From Acidobacteriota bacterium (lineage in GTDB: Bacteria; Acidobacteriota; JAAYUB01): a DNA stretch of 50,540 nucleotides. Where the stretch lies: NCBI GenBank assembly GCA_016935015.1, contig JAFGRT010000063.1, forward strand, positions 1 to 50,540, read 5' to 3'. The position numbers and the translations under genes were made by a program. The notes below the pieces were generated by a model. The model ran no database searches and was not told the origin of the DNA. It saw only the letters and a program-made list of their open reading frames with translations. Below are positions 15,735 through 24,191 of this stretch, in pieces. Numbering within the stretch: the stretch's first letter is position 1; each line of letters starts with the position of its first letter.

Positions 15735-18218
15735 TCAAAAATCGAACTCCAGCCGGAACCGGAATTTACGGCCCACGCTGTTGTAAAATCCTCCGAATGC
15801 GTCGCTGTCCAGGTTGTTCTGTACATCCCGCGGGTTCCAGTGATGGGTCAGGTTGTACACACCGAGCACGAGGCGTGTGTGATACGTCCGACCGCGAAAG
15901 GGGATGCTGAGCGACCGGGCGATCTGGATGTCCGCCGAAAAAAAGCGGGGGAACCGCCCGCCGCGGTTGCGTTCGCCCACGAAATTCTGGTCCTCGTCGA
16001 CGACAGACCAGGGGAAGCCGTTGCGGTACTCCACGGTCGGGGAAACGGTCAGGTCCCAGGGGAGGGTGATGATCCCGCTGAACAGGAACCGGTGGGGGAC
16101 GTCATACGGCTCCGGCCCGTATTCGTCTTCCCGGATGATGGGCTGATGGTAGTTGCCCAGGAAATTCTGGTAGTGGTTCAGGTTGCCCTGGGACGAAGAC
16201 CGTACATAACTGAAGGAAAATTCACCCCGCGTGGAAAACATGTATTTGAGGATGAAGAGTCCCTCGCGGTAATTCGATTTGCCCCCGTTGCTCAGCATCA
16301 GCCGAGGCTCGCCGTCGTCGGCCACATTCAGCAGCAGGTCCCGGCGCTGATTCCGCTGCAGGTAACCCAGACGGAGAAGGAGGTGGTCAGTGATGCGGCG
16401 ATCGGCTTCCACGTTCCAGGTCAGCGAGTAGGGGTTGGCCAGGGTATTGTCGAGGATGACGTTGCGGTAACGGGTGGTGTCGAGAGAGAAGTTGTCGTCC
16501 GCCGGGCCGTAACGCGTGACCTGCATATGCTGGTACTGGGGAAAGACGCCGGCGATCAGGGGGATCTTGTCATAAAACAAGCCGAATCCGCCGCGGATGA
16601 CAGTCCGGTCGTCCCCCGGGACGGGGAGCAGGGCGAAACCCAGCCGCGGGGCGACGTTGTTCGTTCGGCTGAGGCTGTCGCGATCGAAGCGAAGCCCGAG
16701 ATGCAGGTTCAGCCAATCGCGGGGCTGCCAGTCGTCCTGCAGGAAAACGGTCAGTTCGGTGATATCGCCGGCGACGGACGGTGAGCCAAGAAATTCGATG
16801 CGTTGGGAAAGGGAGCCGTCGGCGCGACGGATGTTTACGGGCCGGCTGTCGTCGGCGCTTTCGTAGGCGGCGTGGGCGACGGTGCAGCCGGCCTTGGCCA
16901 GGTGGATTCCGTGCCAGCGAAACGGGGCGTGAGCATATTCCTGGCTGAATTCATAGCGGCGGCTGAAACGTTCCTGCCGGTTGAAATAGCCGCCCTGCCA
17001 GCCGTCGGGTGTGATGGTCGTTTCGGTAGCGCTGTTGGCCCAGATGTCGGCGTCGTAGTCCTTGATGCTGAATGTGGTCTCCAGTACCGAATTCAGGTGG
17101 ATGACCGCCTGTTCGCTGAAGGCCAGGAAGAAACCGCGCTGGCGGAAATTGGCCGTCGATTCCCGCGGATGGAACGTGTTCATGTTGACGTAGGAGACCG
17201 TCTGCGGATAGCGGGAGAAGGCGGAACGTAAACGATGGTCCGCATTGATCTGCCAATCGAGGCGGGAGAAGAAATCATACGATTCGAGAACGGTTTCGTT
17301 GTCCGGATCGGGCAGGGAATAGACCCGCTGACGGATGAAGCGGTACTCGCTGTTGAAAGCAAACCAGAGCTTATCCTTGACGAGGGGGCCGGAAAAAGAC
17401 AGGCGGGGTGTAAAGGACCGGATGCCGTTGATGGTGCCGTTCCGCCAGCGCGGGCGTGGGATGAATCCGGTCATTCCGAACTGCCAGCGGTTGGTTCCCG
17501 AACGGGTCTCGATGGACGTAACGGCACCGGTGAACTTGCCGAACTCCGCGGCGTACGGATGAAGGTAGACTTCCATGCTCTCGATGGCTTCCAGGGGGAG
17601 GTCCATGGCAAATTCGCCGGTGACGGGATCGGTGACGTTGACACTGTTTACCAGCAGGCCGCTCTGGCTGGCGCGGGCGCCCTTCATGTTGAGTTGTCCG
17701 TCGGGGCTGCGTATGACACTCGGCAGAAGGGGCAGGGTATCCTGAAACTGTTCGTCCAGCAGGGGCACATTCTGGAGCAGCCGTTGCCGGATGATCTCGG
17801 GCAGGACGGCGTGGTCCGGCGCGCCGTCGGTTTGCCCTGGCACATGGATTTCATTGGCCGGGCCGATCAGGGTCATCTGCAACCGCTGCCGGGTCGTCTC
17901 CCCGGCCGGGACGGTGACACGCTGCCGCAGGGTTCGGAAGGCTTCGAGCTCCGCCTGGATGATGTATTCGCCGGGCGGGAGATGCGCTAGCAGTCCCTGA
18001 CCCTGGCCGTCCGTTGTTACCCGGCCGATTTCACGGCCGTCGGAAGTGAACAGGATGACCCGGGCGTTCGGTAATCGCGATACGTCGCCGTCGGGTGAAA
18101 CATGCTCCACAATGACACGCAGCCGCCCGGCGGCGGCACTGGGGGGCGAATCCGCCCCGACGGCGCCGCCGATAAGGAGGAACAGGCCATGGATGAACAT
18201 CAGGCGCAACGTCATCAT
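15735..18218 (-). CDS. TonB-dependent outer-membrane receptor with carboxypeptidase-regulatory-like domain
   Basis: This is an 827-residue protein. The signal peptide covers residues 1-21. A CarboxypepD_reg-like beta-sandwich (about 30-110) contains VTTDGQGQGLLAHLPPGEY. A plug domain (about 130-250) contains GARASQSGLLVNSVNVTDPVTGEF. A 22-strand-type barrel follows, ending in the aromatic outer-membrane signal RFRLEFDF. This Oar-like architecture is common in Acidobacteriota and Myxococcota. The transported substrate is not evident. It lies directly upstream of fetAB on the same strand, which hints at a metal-related role, but this is inference. I chose the adjacent ATGs at 18213-18218 because a signal peptide starts there; the region further upstream has no hydrophobic or conserved sequence. 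Confidence 0.85.
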   Translation of the reverse strand: MMTLRLMFIHGLFLLIGGAVGADSPPSAAAGRLRVIVEHVSPDGDVSRLPNARVILFTSDGREIGRVTTDGQGQGLLAHLPPGEYIIQAELEAFRTLRQRVTVPAGETTRQRLQMTLIGPANEIHVPGQTDGAPDHAVLPEIIRQRLLQNVPLLDEQFQDTLPLLPSVIRSPDGQLNMKGARASQSGLLVNSVNVTDPVTGEFAMDLPLEAIESMEVYLHPYAAEFGKFTGAVTSIETRSGTNRWQFGMTGFIPRPRWRNGTINGIRSFTPRLSFSGPLVKDKLWFAFNSEYRFIRQRVYSLPDPDNETVLESYDFFSRLDWQINADHRLRSAFSRYPQTVSYVNMNTFHPRESTANFRQRGFFLAFSEQAVIHLNSVLETTFSIKDYDADIWANSATETTITPDGWQGGYFNRQERFSRRYEFSQEYAHAPFRWHGIHLAKAGCTVAHAAYESADDSRPVNIRRADGSLSQRIEFLGSPSVAGDITELTVFLQDDWQPRDWLNLHLGLRFDRDSLSRTNNVAPRLGFALLPVPGDDRTVIRGGFGLFYDKIPLIAGVFPQYQHMQVTRYGPADDNFSLDTTRYRNVILDNTLANPYSLTWNVEADRRITDHLLLRLGYLQRNQRRDLLLNVADDGEPRLMLSNGGKSNYREGLFILKYMFSTRGEFSFSYVRSSSQGNLNHYQNFLGNYHQPIIREDEYGPEPYDVPHRFLFSGIITLPWDLTVSPTVEYRNGFPWSVVDEDQNFVGERNRGGRFPRFFSADIQIARSLSIPFRGRTYHTRLVLGVYNLTHHWNPRDVQNNLDSDAFGGFYNSVGRKFRFRLEFDF

Positions 18219-18649
18219 GAGGTTCTTTCGATGGAAGGATCTCCAGCGGTCCTGCCGGCGTACGTCGGGACGATTGCCTCTCGCATCGCCGCCGCGGCTC
18301 CGGGTTCCTCGTCGATTCTCGTCGGCTGCGGTCCGGGTCACGCTGTTACAGGGAACGTGCATTCTCCGCCCGGCGATAATGCCCATTCCCTGTGTACCAG
18401 AAATTTCGTTAAAAGCAAGCGAAGATTCGTCCCCGGAGAAATCTGAAAAGAGAACAAACGTGTAGCATTGTCCGGGACATGGAATAAACTGGGTCCACCG
18501 GGTGCGGCAAGTCCAGGGGAAGGGTGTTCCGCGCTGGCCATGGAATTCAATCTCGAAAAAATGTCAATTTTGTGGTAAATTGGATTTAACACCATTCTGG
18601 AAATCAACGAGCATCCGCTGTCGGCGGATTGTCCCGGGGAGGGGACATC
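18219..18649. other. Divergent intergenic region between TonB receptor and HD-GYP gene
   Basis: This 431-base stretch separates two divergently transcribed genes and should hold both promoters. I see a small palindrome TGTCC-G-GGACA near 18473 and AT-rich sequence around 18550-18600 before the HD-GYP gene. I found no convincing -35/-10 pair, no RNA gene and no supported short gene. Confidence 0.4.
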
Positions 18650-19969
18650 ATGAATCGTACGGTGAACTGCCGCCTGGGGGATTTGCTCCTCAGCCTCTCC
18701 CAGGCCATCGACATGATGAACAGTTGTCTGGTGGGGCATCATCGCCGGGTGGCCTACATGGCCTATCACCTGGCCGACGCACTGAAGCTGCCACCGGAGG
18801 AAAAACAAAACATTCTCCTGGCCGGCCTGATTCACGATATCGGGGCGCTCTCCCTGCGTGAACGGCTGGACATGATGCAATTCGAGAGTGATTTCGCCCG
18901 GATGCACTGCGAGGCCGGCTATTATCTGCTGCACCTTTTTCAACCATTGCGGGGGGTGGCCGAAATCATCCGCTATCACCACCACTGGTGGAAAGAGGTC
19001 CCGGCGCACCGGCGGGTACCCGGGGCCAAGGGCGACGGCTTTCGCGGCGGTCAAATCCTTCACCTGGCCGACCGCATCGACGCGCTCATCAACCGGCAGG
19101 AAAACATCATTTCCCAGGAGATCGAGATTGCCCGCCATATTTCCGCGGAGGTGGGCGACCGCTTCATGCCGGCCGCCGTGGCGGCCTTCAACACCATTCG
19201 CCAGTATGAGTACTTTTGGTTGTACATGAGTCCCTATTACATCCAGAGGAAGATCCGTGAATACCTGGAAGAATCTCCTGTCACCGAAATCGGTCTGGAA
19301 GAACTGTTGGCCTTTTCTGAAATTTTCGTGAACCTGATCGATTTCAAGAGCCGCTTTACGGCTACCCACACCAGCGGCGTCAGCGCCACCGCCGTGGCCC
19401 TGGCCCGTCTGCTGGGTTTCGAGGAGGACCGGCTGATGCTGATCCGCATCGCCGGCAATTTACACGACATCGGCAAGCTGACTGTACCGACGGAGATCCT
19501 CGAGAAGCCGGCGCCCCTGGATTACAAGGAATTCAGCATGATCCGCAGCCACACGTTCTACACCTTCAACATCCTGGAAACACTGAACCTGCCCTGGGAC
19601 ATCCACAAATGGGCCTCCTTTCACCATGAGCGGTTCAAGGGGACGGGATACCCCTTTCATGTTAAGGAAGACGACATTTCGCTGGAGGCCAAGATCATCA
19701 CCCTGGCCGATGTGTTCACCGCCATTGCCGAGGACCGGCCCTATCGGTCCGGGATGAGCCGCGAGGAAGCGGATGCCGTGTTGGAGTCCATGGTGGCGGA
19801 AAAACGCCTGGATGCGCGCCTGGTGGAAATCCTGCGTGAAAACTACCTGTATATCGACAGTGCCCGCCGGACGGCCCAACATGAAGCCACCCGCCGCTAT
19901 GCCACGTTTCAGGACCATCTGCACGCCGCATTCCCCAAAGAACAGGCGGCGGCGGATCTGTTTTTCTGA
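18650..19969 (+). CDS. Tandem HD-domain (HD-GYP) protein, putative cyclic di-nucleotide phosphodiesterase
   Basis: This 439-residue cytoplasmic protein has an N-terminal HD domain (residues about 20-150, HD at H62-D63, histidine-rich YHHHWW around 109-114). A C-terminal HD-GYP domain (about 235-420) has H272-D273 in LHDIGKL and HHERFKGTGYP at 325-335. The GYP tripeptide is intact, but the usual HHExxDGxGYP aspartate is replaced by Lys (FKGTGYP), so activity or metal binding may differ. HD-GYP proteins hydrolyse c-di-GMP or 3'3'-cGAMP. No receiver or membrane sensor is fused; the first HD domain may be the sensor. Start: GGGGAGGGG lies six to ten bases before the ATG at 18650. A strong hairpin follows its stop. 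Confidence 0.85.
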   Translation: MNRTVNCRLGDLLLSLSQAIDMMNSCLVGHHRRVAYMAYHLADALKLPPEEKQNILLAGLIHDIGALSLRERLDMMQFESDFARMHCEAGYYLLHLFQPLRGVAEIIRYHHHWWKEVPAHRRVPGAKGDGFRGGQILHLADRIDALINRQENIISQEIEIARHISAEVGDRFMPAAVAAFNTIRQYEYFWLYMSPYYIQRKIREYLEESPVTEIGLEELLAFSEIFVNLIDFKSRFTATHTSGVSATAVALARLLGFEEDRLMLIRIAGNLHDIGKLTVPTEILEKPAPLDYKEFSMIRSHTFYTFNILETLNLPWDIHKWASFHHERFKGTGYPFHVKEDDISLEAKIITLADVFTAIAEDRPYRSGMSREEADAVLESMVAEKRLDARLVEILRENYLYIDSARRTAQHEATRRYATFQDHLHAAFPKEQAAADLFF

Positions 19970-19979
19970 GACAACGCGT

Positions 19980-20010
19980 GCCCCGCCCGGTTCCGACCGG
20001 CAAGCGGGGC
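19980..20010 (+). terminator. Hairpin terminator after the HD-GYP gene
   Basis: GCCCCGC-CCGGT-TCCG-ACCGG-CAA-GCGGGGC forms a 12-bp stem with a TCCG tetraloop and a three-base bulge, 10 bases after the stop. No U-tract follows, so intrinsic termination may be partial. Confidence 0.6.
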
Positions 20011-20223
20011 GAGGCTGCCACTACCGGAGTCTGACCGATACACGGCCTGCATATTCCCATTTGATATCCGCTGTTGGCTGTCGTATGATAGCCCGTCGAT
20101 CCGCCGGAGTGGATGATGCCGGTATACCGCCGGCACCGGCCTGGTTCGGCGGTTCCTGTTACACCTCACCGCTGGCGGACGGTAGGCGGAAACTTCTGCC
20201 AAATCAATGACCAGGAGACCATG

Positions 20224-20685
20224 ATGAGAACGACGCCTCTTGTGATCGTGATCATTGCCATTTTGCTGGCGGGCTGTGGCAACGACCCGGAGACCTCCAC
20301 CGACCCGACCCCCGCCGCCGAACCCGCACGTCTGGAAGTGCAGCATATCCTCATCTCATTCCAGGGCGCCATCCCCAAACCGGAAGTGACCCGCAGCCGG
20401 GCCGAGGCTGAGGCGCTGGCACAGCAAGTGTACCGGCGTGCCCGGAGCGGCGAGGATTTTGATGCCCTGGTCCGCGAGTATACCAATGACGAATACCCGG
20501 GAATCTATCGCATGGCCAACCATGGCACCACCGCCGACCGCGCCGCTCAGGAATATCCGCGGGCGGCCATGGTCCAGGCGTTTGGCGATGTCAGCTTTGG
20601 CCTGGCCGTGGGCGAAATCGGCATGACCACCTATGAACCGGCCACCAGCAAGTACGGCTGGCATATCATTCGGCGGCTGAAATAG
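20224..20685 (+). CDS. Lipoprotein with parvulin/PpiC-type peptidyl-prolyl isomerase domain
   Basis: This 153-residue protein has a lipoprotein signal with lipobox LLAG-C (Cys at about 18). A single rotamase domain follows, from VQHILISF through RSGEDFDALVREYT to KYGWHIIRRLK, the standard parvulin core. It would act on the outer face of the inner membrane or in the periplasm, assisting folding of outer-membrane proteins in the manner of PpiC/PrsA. I chose the second of two adjacent ATGs (20224) because AGGAG is six bases away; the first (20221) would be only three. It is short and lacks the SurA/PrsA chaperone arms. Confidence 0.85.
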   Translation: MRTTPLVIVIIAILLAGCGNDPETSTDPTPAAEPARLEVQHILISFQGAIPKPEVTRSRAEAEALAQQVYRRARSGEDFDALVREYTNDEYPGIYRMANHGTTADRAAQEYPRAAMVQAFGDVSFGLAVGEIGMTTYEPATSKYGWHIIRRLK

Positions 20686-20938
20686 CACACCACCAGCCTG
20701 GGATAGTGATGGTGGGGGAAGGCGTGTGTCAAAGTGTTGGCTGACGAAATTGTCATATATTTCTGTATCCCATTGGCCAATAGTGTTTAATAAACAAAGA
20801 ATGGTCTCCGGTCGCTGCCGGTAATTGACGGGATTGCGTAACCGGTGGGCCCCGCACAGCACGTTCCTGTGATAACGGCGGCCGGATTCTCCGGGGAGGG
20901 TCGCCCCGGTGATGTGAAGGGAAGGAGCCGCCGGTGGG

Positions 20939-21469
20939 ATGAGAGTACAGCGAAAGGACCTGCGCGATCTGGCGGTTCGGGTGGCTCATAAGATGCTACC
21001 TGGGGAAGCTGGCCGCATGGTCGCGGATATCCTAAGCGGCATGATGGCCGCCCTGTTGGATACGGCATGCGCTCCGGCAGCCGCCCGGACATTCAGCCGG
21101 GAATTCACTCGTCAAACCGATCAGCTGGCCGCTACCGGGCAACGTCTGTCGTCCGTCCTGCGACAGGCCAACGGACCTGCCGGTGCGCTGTCCCCGCCCA
21201 TCATGACCGGTTCCCTGACCGCACCTGCCGGCGCCGGAGACGCTGATCCGCCGGCCGAGGCGGGAGGTCGTCCACCCGGCGGCGAGATGGCGGACTGGTT
21301 GCCCCGCGTGGCCGATGAATCCCGCACCCTGGTATCCGACCTGGAGTATCTGGTGCGCCATTCCCGTGAACTGGCCGCCGGTTTGGCCCGGGCCCTTCCG
21401 GCGGAAAAGGACGACCCGGCAAGGCCGGTGGACGATTGTCCGGACCTGGGCCCATGGTCCATGTCCTGA
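20939..21469 (+). CDS. Hypothetical protein, mostly helical
   Basis: This 176-residue protein is not recognised. The first 75 residues are predicted helical (RKDLRDLAVRVAHKML, ADILSGMMAALLDTA). A Pro/Gly/Ala-rich linker follows (about 80-115), then a second helical segment (DLEYLVRHSRELAAGLARAL). It has no signal peptide. AAGGAG lies 11 bases before the ATG. It overlaps the start of the next gene, so the two may work together. Third-position GC is lower than in nearby genes but still consistent with coding. Confidence 0.55.
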   Translation: MRVQRKDLRDLAVRVAHKMLPGEAGRMVADILSGMMAALLDTACAPAAARTFSREFTRQTDQLAATGQRLSSVLRQANGPAGALSPPIMTGSLTAPAGAGDADPPAEAGGRPPGGEMADWLPRVADESRTLVSDLEYLVRHSRELAAGLARALPAEKDDPARPVDDCPDLGPWSMS

Positions 21470-22224
21470 AAATAGAGATCGCCATGGTGGGCCGTTCGTC
21501 CCAACTTGCCGGCGGGATTCTGGGGCGGCTGACGCCAACGCCGGCGGTCGTCCCCGGGCCGAAAGAATCGCTCGAGATCGGTGAGCCGGCCTCTCCGGGC
21601 GCCGCCCCCTTCGGCGGAACGAGCGCGATGGTTCACGCCGCCCGGCTCACCGCGCACCAGGCGGCGTTGGTGGACATCCGTCGCCTCCTGGACGATTTCC
21701 GACAGGCATCGCAGCGTTTTCATGAGCAGATCCACCGCCTGGAAGCGGGACTCCGCCCGGGCGGTTCGGCGGAGCCGGGGGTGGCGGTTCCCGCGAGGGA
21801 TCGTCTCTCCGTGACGGCGTTGGCCATGGGAACCCCCGCCGAGGGGCGGCATTGCCTGGAAGAACTGGCTCGTTTCACTGAATGTTTCGCGCGGACGCCG
21901 GAACCGTCGTCCCGGGAGGAACTCTCCGGGCCGCCATCGCGCTATTGGCCCCCGGACCTGCATCTTGTTCCGCCGATGCCAGACGTCCTTCAGCAACATT
22001 CGGCGTTCGACGCGGCCCAGGATTTCCACGACCGGGTGGACCGGGTCCAGATGTCCCGTATCAAACTCGTCCGCCTGGCCGACCCGTCCGTAGCCGCTGC
22101 GCCGGACGTCACCGCCGAACCTGTCCCGGCGCCGGCATTTCTGGAACGGTTGTGCGGGGTGCTGGACTCCGCCGAGACCATGAACCGGGTCCTCGGACAA
22201 CGGTTTCATCAATTCCGGTTTTAG
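21454..22224 (+). CDS. Hypothetical protein, helical, overlapping the previous gene
   Basis: This protein is about 256 residues long and not recognised. It contains an amphipathic helix AALVDIRRLLDDFRQASQRF and later helices near the C terminus, separated by Pro-rich segments. It has no signal peptide or membrane helix. Start choice is uncertain: ATG 21454 lies inside the preceding gene, and ATG 21484 is an alternative with a weak GAGATC upstream. Third codon positions are strongly GC-biased in this frame, which supports coding over the open antisense frame covering the same bases. Confidence 0.5.
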   Translation: MVHVLKIEIAMVGRSSQLAGGILGRLTPTPAVVPGPKESLEIGEPASPGAAPFGGTSAMVHAARLTAHQAALVDIRRLLDDFRQASQRFHEQIHRLEAGLRPGGSAEPGVAVPARDRLSVTALAMGTPAEGRHCLEELARFTECFARTPEPSSREELSGPPSRYWPPDLHLVPPMPDVLQQHSAFDAAQDFHDRVDRVQMSRIKLVRLADPSVAAAPDVTAEPVPAPAFLERLCGVLDSAETMNRVLGQRFHQFRF

Positions 22225-22349
22225 GTCGTCGCCATCCGTCGCACCGGACCGGTCTCTTCATGTCCGGCACATGTCCGTCCTTGGGCCCAGTCGAATGCCT
22301 GTCGCGGACGGGGCGCAAATTTCCCGCCAGGATTCATTACGGTATGTTT

Positions 22350-22355
22350 TATAAT
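22350..22355 (+). promoter_or_regulatory. Consensus -10 box upstream of a small unknown gene
   Basis: A perfect TATAAT lies 67 bases before the start at 22422. No -35 match is seen at 16-18 bases upstream (the sequence there is GC-rich), so an activator may be required. The position fits the small gene that follows. Confidence 0.4.
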
Positions 22356-22421
22356 GGCCGGTTCCGGTCCCCGGGGCCGGACGATGTCGCAACGGCGATC
22401 TATTCCAGGGAGGCTTTCTTC

Positions 22422-22823
22422 ATGATGGAAGAGCGATGGATGGGCATCCTTCCCAACCTCAGCAAGCGAAAGGGATTGTTCGGCATGCAGGCCTTCAACC
22501 TCCTGCTGACCGAACGGCGCATGATCCCCGCCGAGATGACGAAGGAGATGCTGAAGGATGAGGCCCGGCGCACGGCGGCCGAAGCGACGGGGGCCGGCGC
22601 CGTGAACCGGGTGATGGCCACCATGAACTCCGGAATTCACCTCTACAAGCGGTATGAGACCATGGACCCGGTCGCGGCGTTGGCCGAGAACCCGGGCAAT
22701 TTTGCCCTGGAGCGGGCGCAGCTCCAGTCCATCCGGGTGAAGGGGGGCGGCACGGACGAAGAGGGGCGCCCGGAACCGGCCGAGATCACCATCCGGTGGA
22801 ACGGCGGCAAGGTGGTCTGGTGA
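22422..22823 (+). CDS. Hypothetical protein (133 aa)
   Basis: This protein is not recognised. It starts MMEERWMGILPNLSKRKGLF, has a charged helical middle (EMTKEMLKDEARRTAAEATG) and ends in a short beta-rich tail (AEITIRWNGGKVVW). It has no signal peptide or transmembrane segment. Start support is good: AGGGAGG lies eight bases before the ATG at 22422. A -10 box upstream suggests independent transcription. The size and layout (hydrophobic opening strand, helix, final strands) could be a small PH/GRAM-like fold, but that is a guess. Confidence 0.65.
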   Translation: MMEERWMGILPNLSKRKGLFGMQAFNLLLTERRMIPAEMTKEMLKDEARRTAAEATGAGAVNRVMATMNSGIHLYKRYETMDPVAALAENPGNFALERAQLQSIRVKGGGTDEEGRPEPAEITIRWNGGKVVW

Positions 22824-22940
22824 AGCGGCACCGGCAGTCTGTCCGCCGGTGAAATGCGGACCCTGTTGCGCCGGGCCTTTGGTGAGATCGTTCGCTGAGG
22901 GATATGGAGTGGAGCAGGATGAATTCAATCCGATATCTGT

Positions 22941-22981
22941 CACCTGATACCTGAAACTTCTCCGTGACAGAGCCTGGCACC
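22941..22981 (+). repeat. Dispersed repeat copy 1 (GTGACAGAGCCTGGCACC with 23-nt upstream extension)
   Basis: The 18-mer core lies at 22964-22981. The 41 bases 22941-22981 match 25454-25494 at 37 of 41 positions. This copy lies left of the IS630 element, whereas the other four lie to the right of the following gene. Confidence 0.85.
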
Positions 22982-23066
22982 TTGTCTGCGACTTTTTTTT
23001 CGGATTTCCGCCATTTTTTTCACCTTTGCTTCGTACATTTTCCGCCCCGCGCGTTATTTATATATA

Positions 23067-23095
23067 ACGACATATATTATTGCGCATAATACGCG
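23067..23095 (+). repeat. Left terminal inverted repeat of the IS630 element
   Basis: Starts ACGAC and contains TATTGCGCATAAT followed by ACGCG. It pairs with 24139-24167 on the opposite strand with five mismatches. Confidence 0.9.
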
Positions 23096-23114
23096 GATAT
23101 GATATTATGCAGGC

Positions 23115-24162
23115 ATGAAAAAACTCACCATATCCGAAGCGGATGAGATTGTTTTTGGCCTCCAGGATGAGATCCGCCGGTCCCGGGACTCGCGGTATGA
23201 CCATCGTCTCCATGCCGTGCTGCTCGTCGCCCAGGGGATGAGTTGTCCTGAAGTGGCGCGTTTGCTGGGGGACGCGCCCCGGACCGTCGAATACTGGGTC
23301 AACCGTTTCGAATCAGACGGTCTGGCCGGCCTGGTGGATCTGGATCGTCCGGGGCGGCCGCCCCGACTCGGGGCCGAGCAGTACCGGGAGATCGGCGAAG
23401 TGCTTCGCCGGCCACCGGCCGAGGTGGGCCTGGGAACGCACCTCGGGGATGGCAAGGCGTTGTCGGCGTTCATCCGGCGGCGGTACGGCATCGAGTTGGG
23501 GGTGCGACAGTGCCAGCGGATTTTTCGCCAGCTGGGCTTCCGGATAAGAAAGCCGCGGTCGGTGATCGCCTGGGCCGACCCGGAACGACAGGCGGAGCAT
23601 AAAAAAAACTCCGCGCCATAGCCCGGCTGGATGGCATCGATCTGTGGGCCCTGGACGAGGTTCGCTTTCAGCAATACGGTTCGCGGTGCCGGATGTGGAT
23701 TCCGCCCGAGGTCAAGGATCCGGTGCTCCGTCATTTTCCGGGCCGCAAGAGCGTCGGCTACTTTGGCGCGGTCAGACTCCGGGACGGGTTGTTTGTGGCC
23801 ATGCGCGAAACGGACAAGTTCAACGCCAGGAGTTTTCATGCCTTCATGAAAAGGGTGTGGGCGGTGGGCGCCCGTGCGGAGGGCCGCATGGTGTGGTCAT
23901 TGCGGACAACGCCAAATACCACCATGCCCAACTCCACCAGTCGTGGCGACAGGAGCAGGCGTCGGTTTTCGCGCTCGATATCCTGCCGCCCTACAGCCCT
24001 GAGCTGAACCCGGTGGAGCGGGTCTGGAAGTTGTTGCGTCGGATGTGCCTGCATAATCGATATTTTCACACTCTCCAGGAGATCCAGGCGGTGGTGGATG
24101 CCCAATTTGCGCAGTGGTCGTCGAGCAATGAAATCCTTCGCGAATTATGCGCAATAAATTAA
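23115..24162 (+). pseudogene. IS630-family transposase, interrupted by two frame changes
   Basis: The N-terminal piece (23115-23621) carries the helix-turn-helix (PEVARLLGDAPRTVEYWVNRF) and the linker. It stops after a run of eight A (23601-23608). A -1 shift there restores the expected continuation EHKK-KLRAIARLDGIDLWALDE with the first catalytic Asp. That resembles the programmed frameshift used by several IS630 members. A second change to the third frame is needed between about 23865 and 23900 to reach VVIADNAKYHH (second Asp) and YSPELNPVERVW (catalytic Glu), ending at 24162 inside the right repeat. The second shift has no slippery run and probably inactivates the enzyme, unless it is a sequencing error. 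All three DDE residues survive. Confidence 0.85.
23601..23608 (+). other. A8 slippery run, possible programmed -1 frameshift site
   Basis: Eight adenines follow CAT. The 0 frame reads AAA AAA AAC and stops 15 bases later; the -1 frame continues the transposase catalytic domain. Such A-tracts are the usual slip site in IS transposases. Confidence 0.6.
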
Positions 24163-24167
24163 GTCGC
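24139..24167 (-). repeat. Right terminal inverted repeat of the IS630 element
   Basis: The reverse complement starts GCGAC and contains TATTGCGCATAAT then TCGCG. The transposase stop codon (24160-24162) lies inside it. Confidence 0.9.
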
Positions 24168-24191
24168 TATGTATAATGTTTTATACAGAGT

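Larger units (their letters stand above)
23065..24169 (+). mobile_element. IS630/Tc1-type insertion sequence, complete ends, TA duplication
   Basis: The 1101-bp element (23067-24167) is bounded by 29-bp imperfect inverted repeats (24 of 29 identical, sharing TATTGCGCATAAT). A TA dinucleotide on each side (23065-23066 and 24168-24169) matches the known TA target duplication of the family. It encodes an IS630 transposase in three frame pieces. It lies between a small unknown gene and a low-GC secreted-protein gene, whose stop lies 25 bases beyond the element's end. Confidence 0.92.

Noticed and set aside
21121-22212. A 363-codon minus-strand frame opposite the two unknown plus-strand genes.
   Set aside because: The plus-strand frames have GC-biased third positions and one has a good Shine-Dalgarno; the antisense frame has neither. 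The choice stays less certain here than elsewhere.
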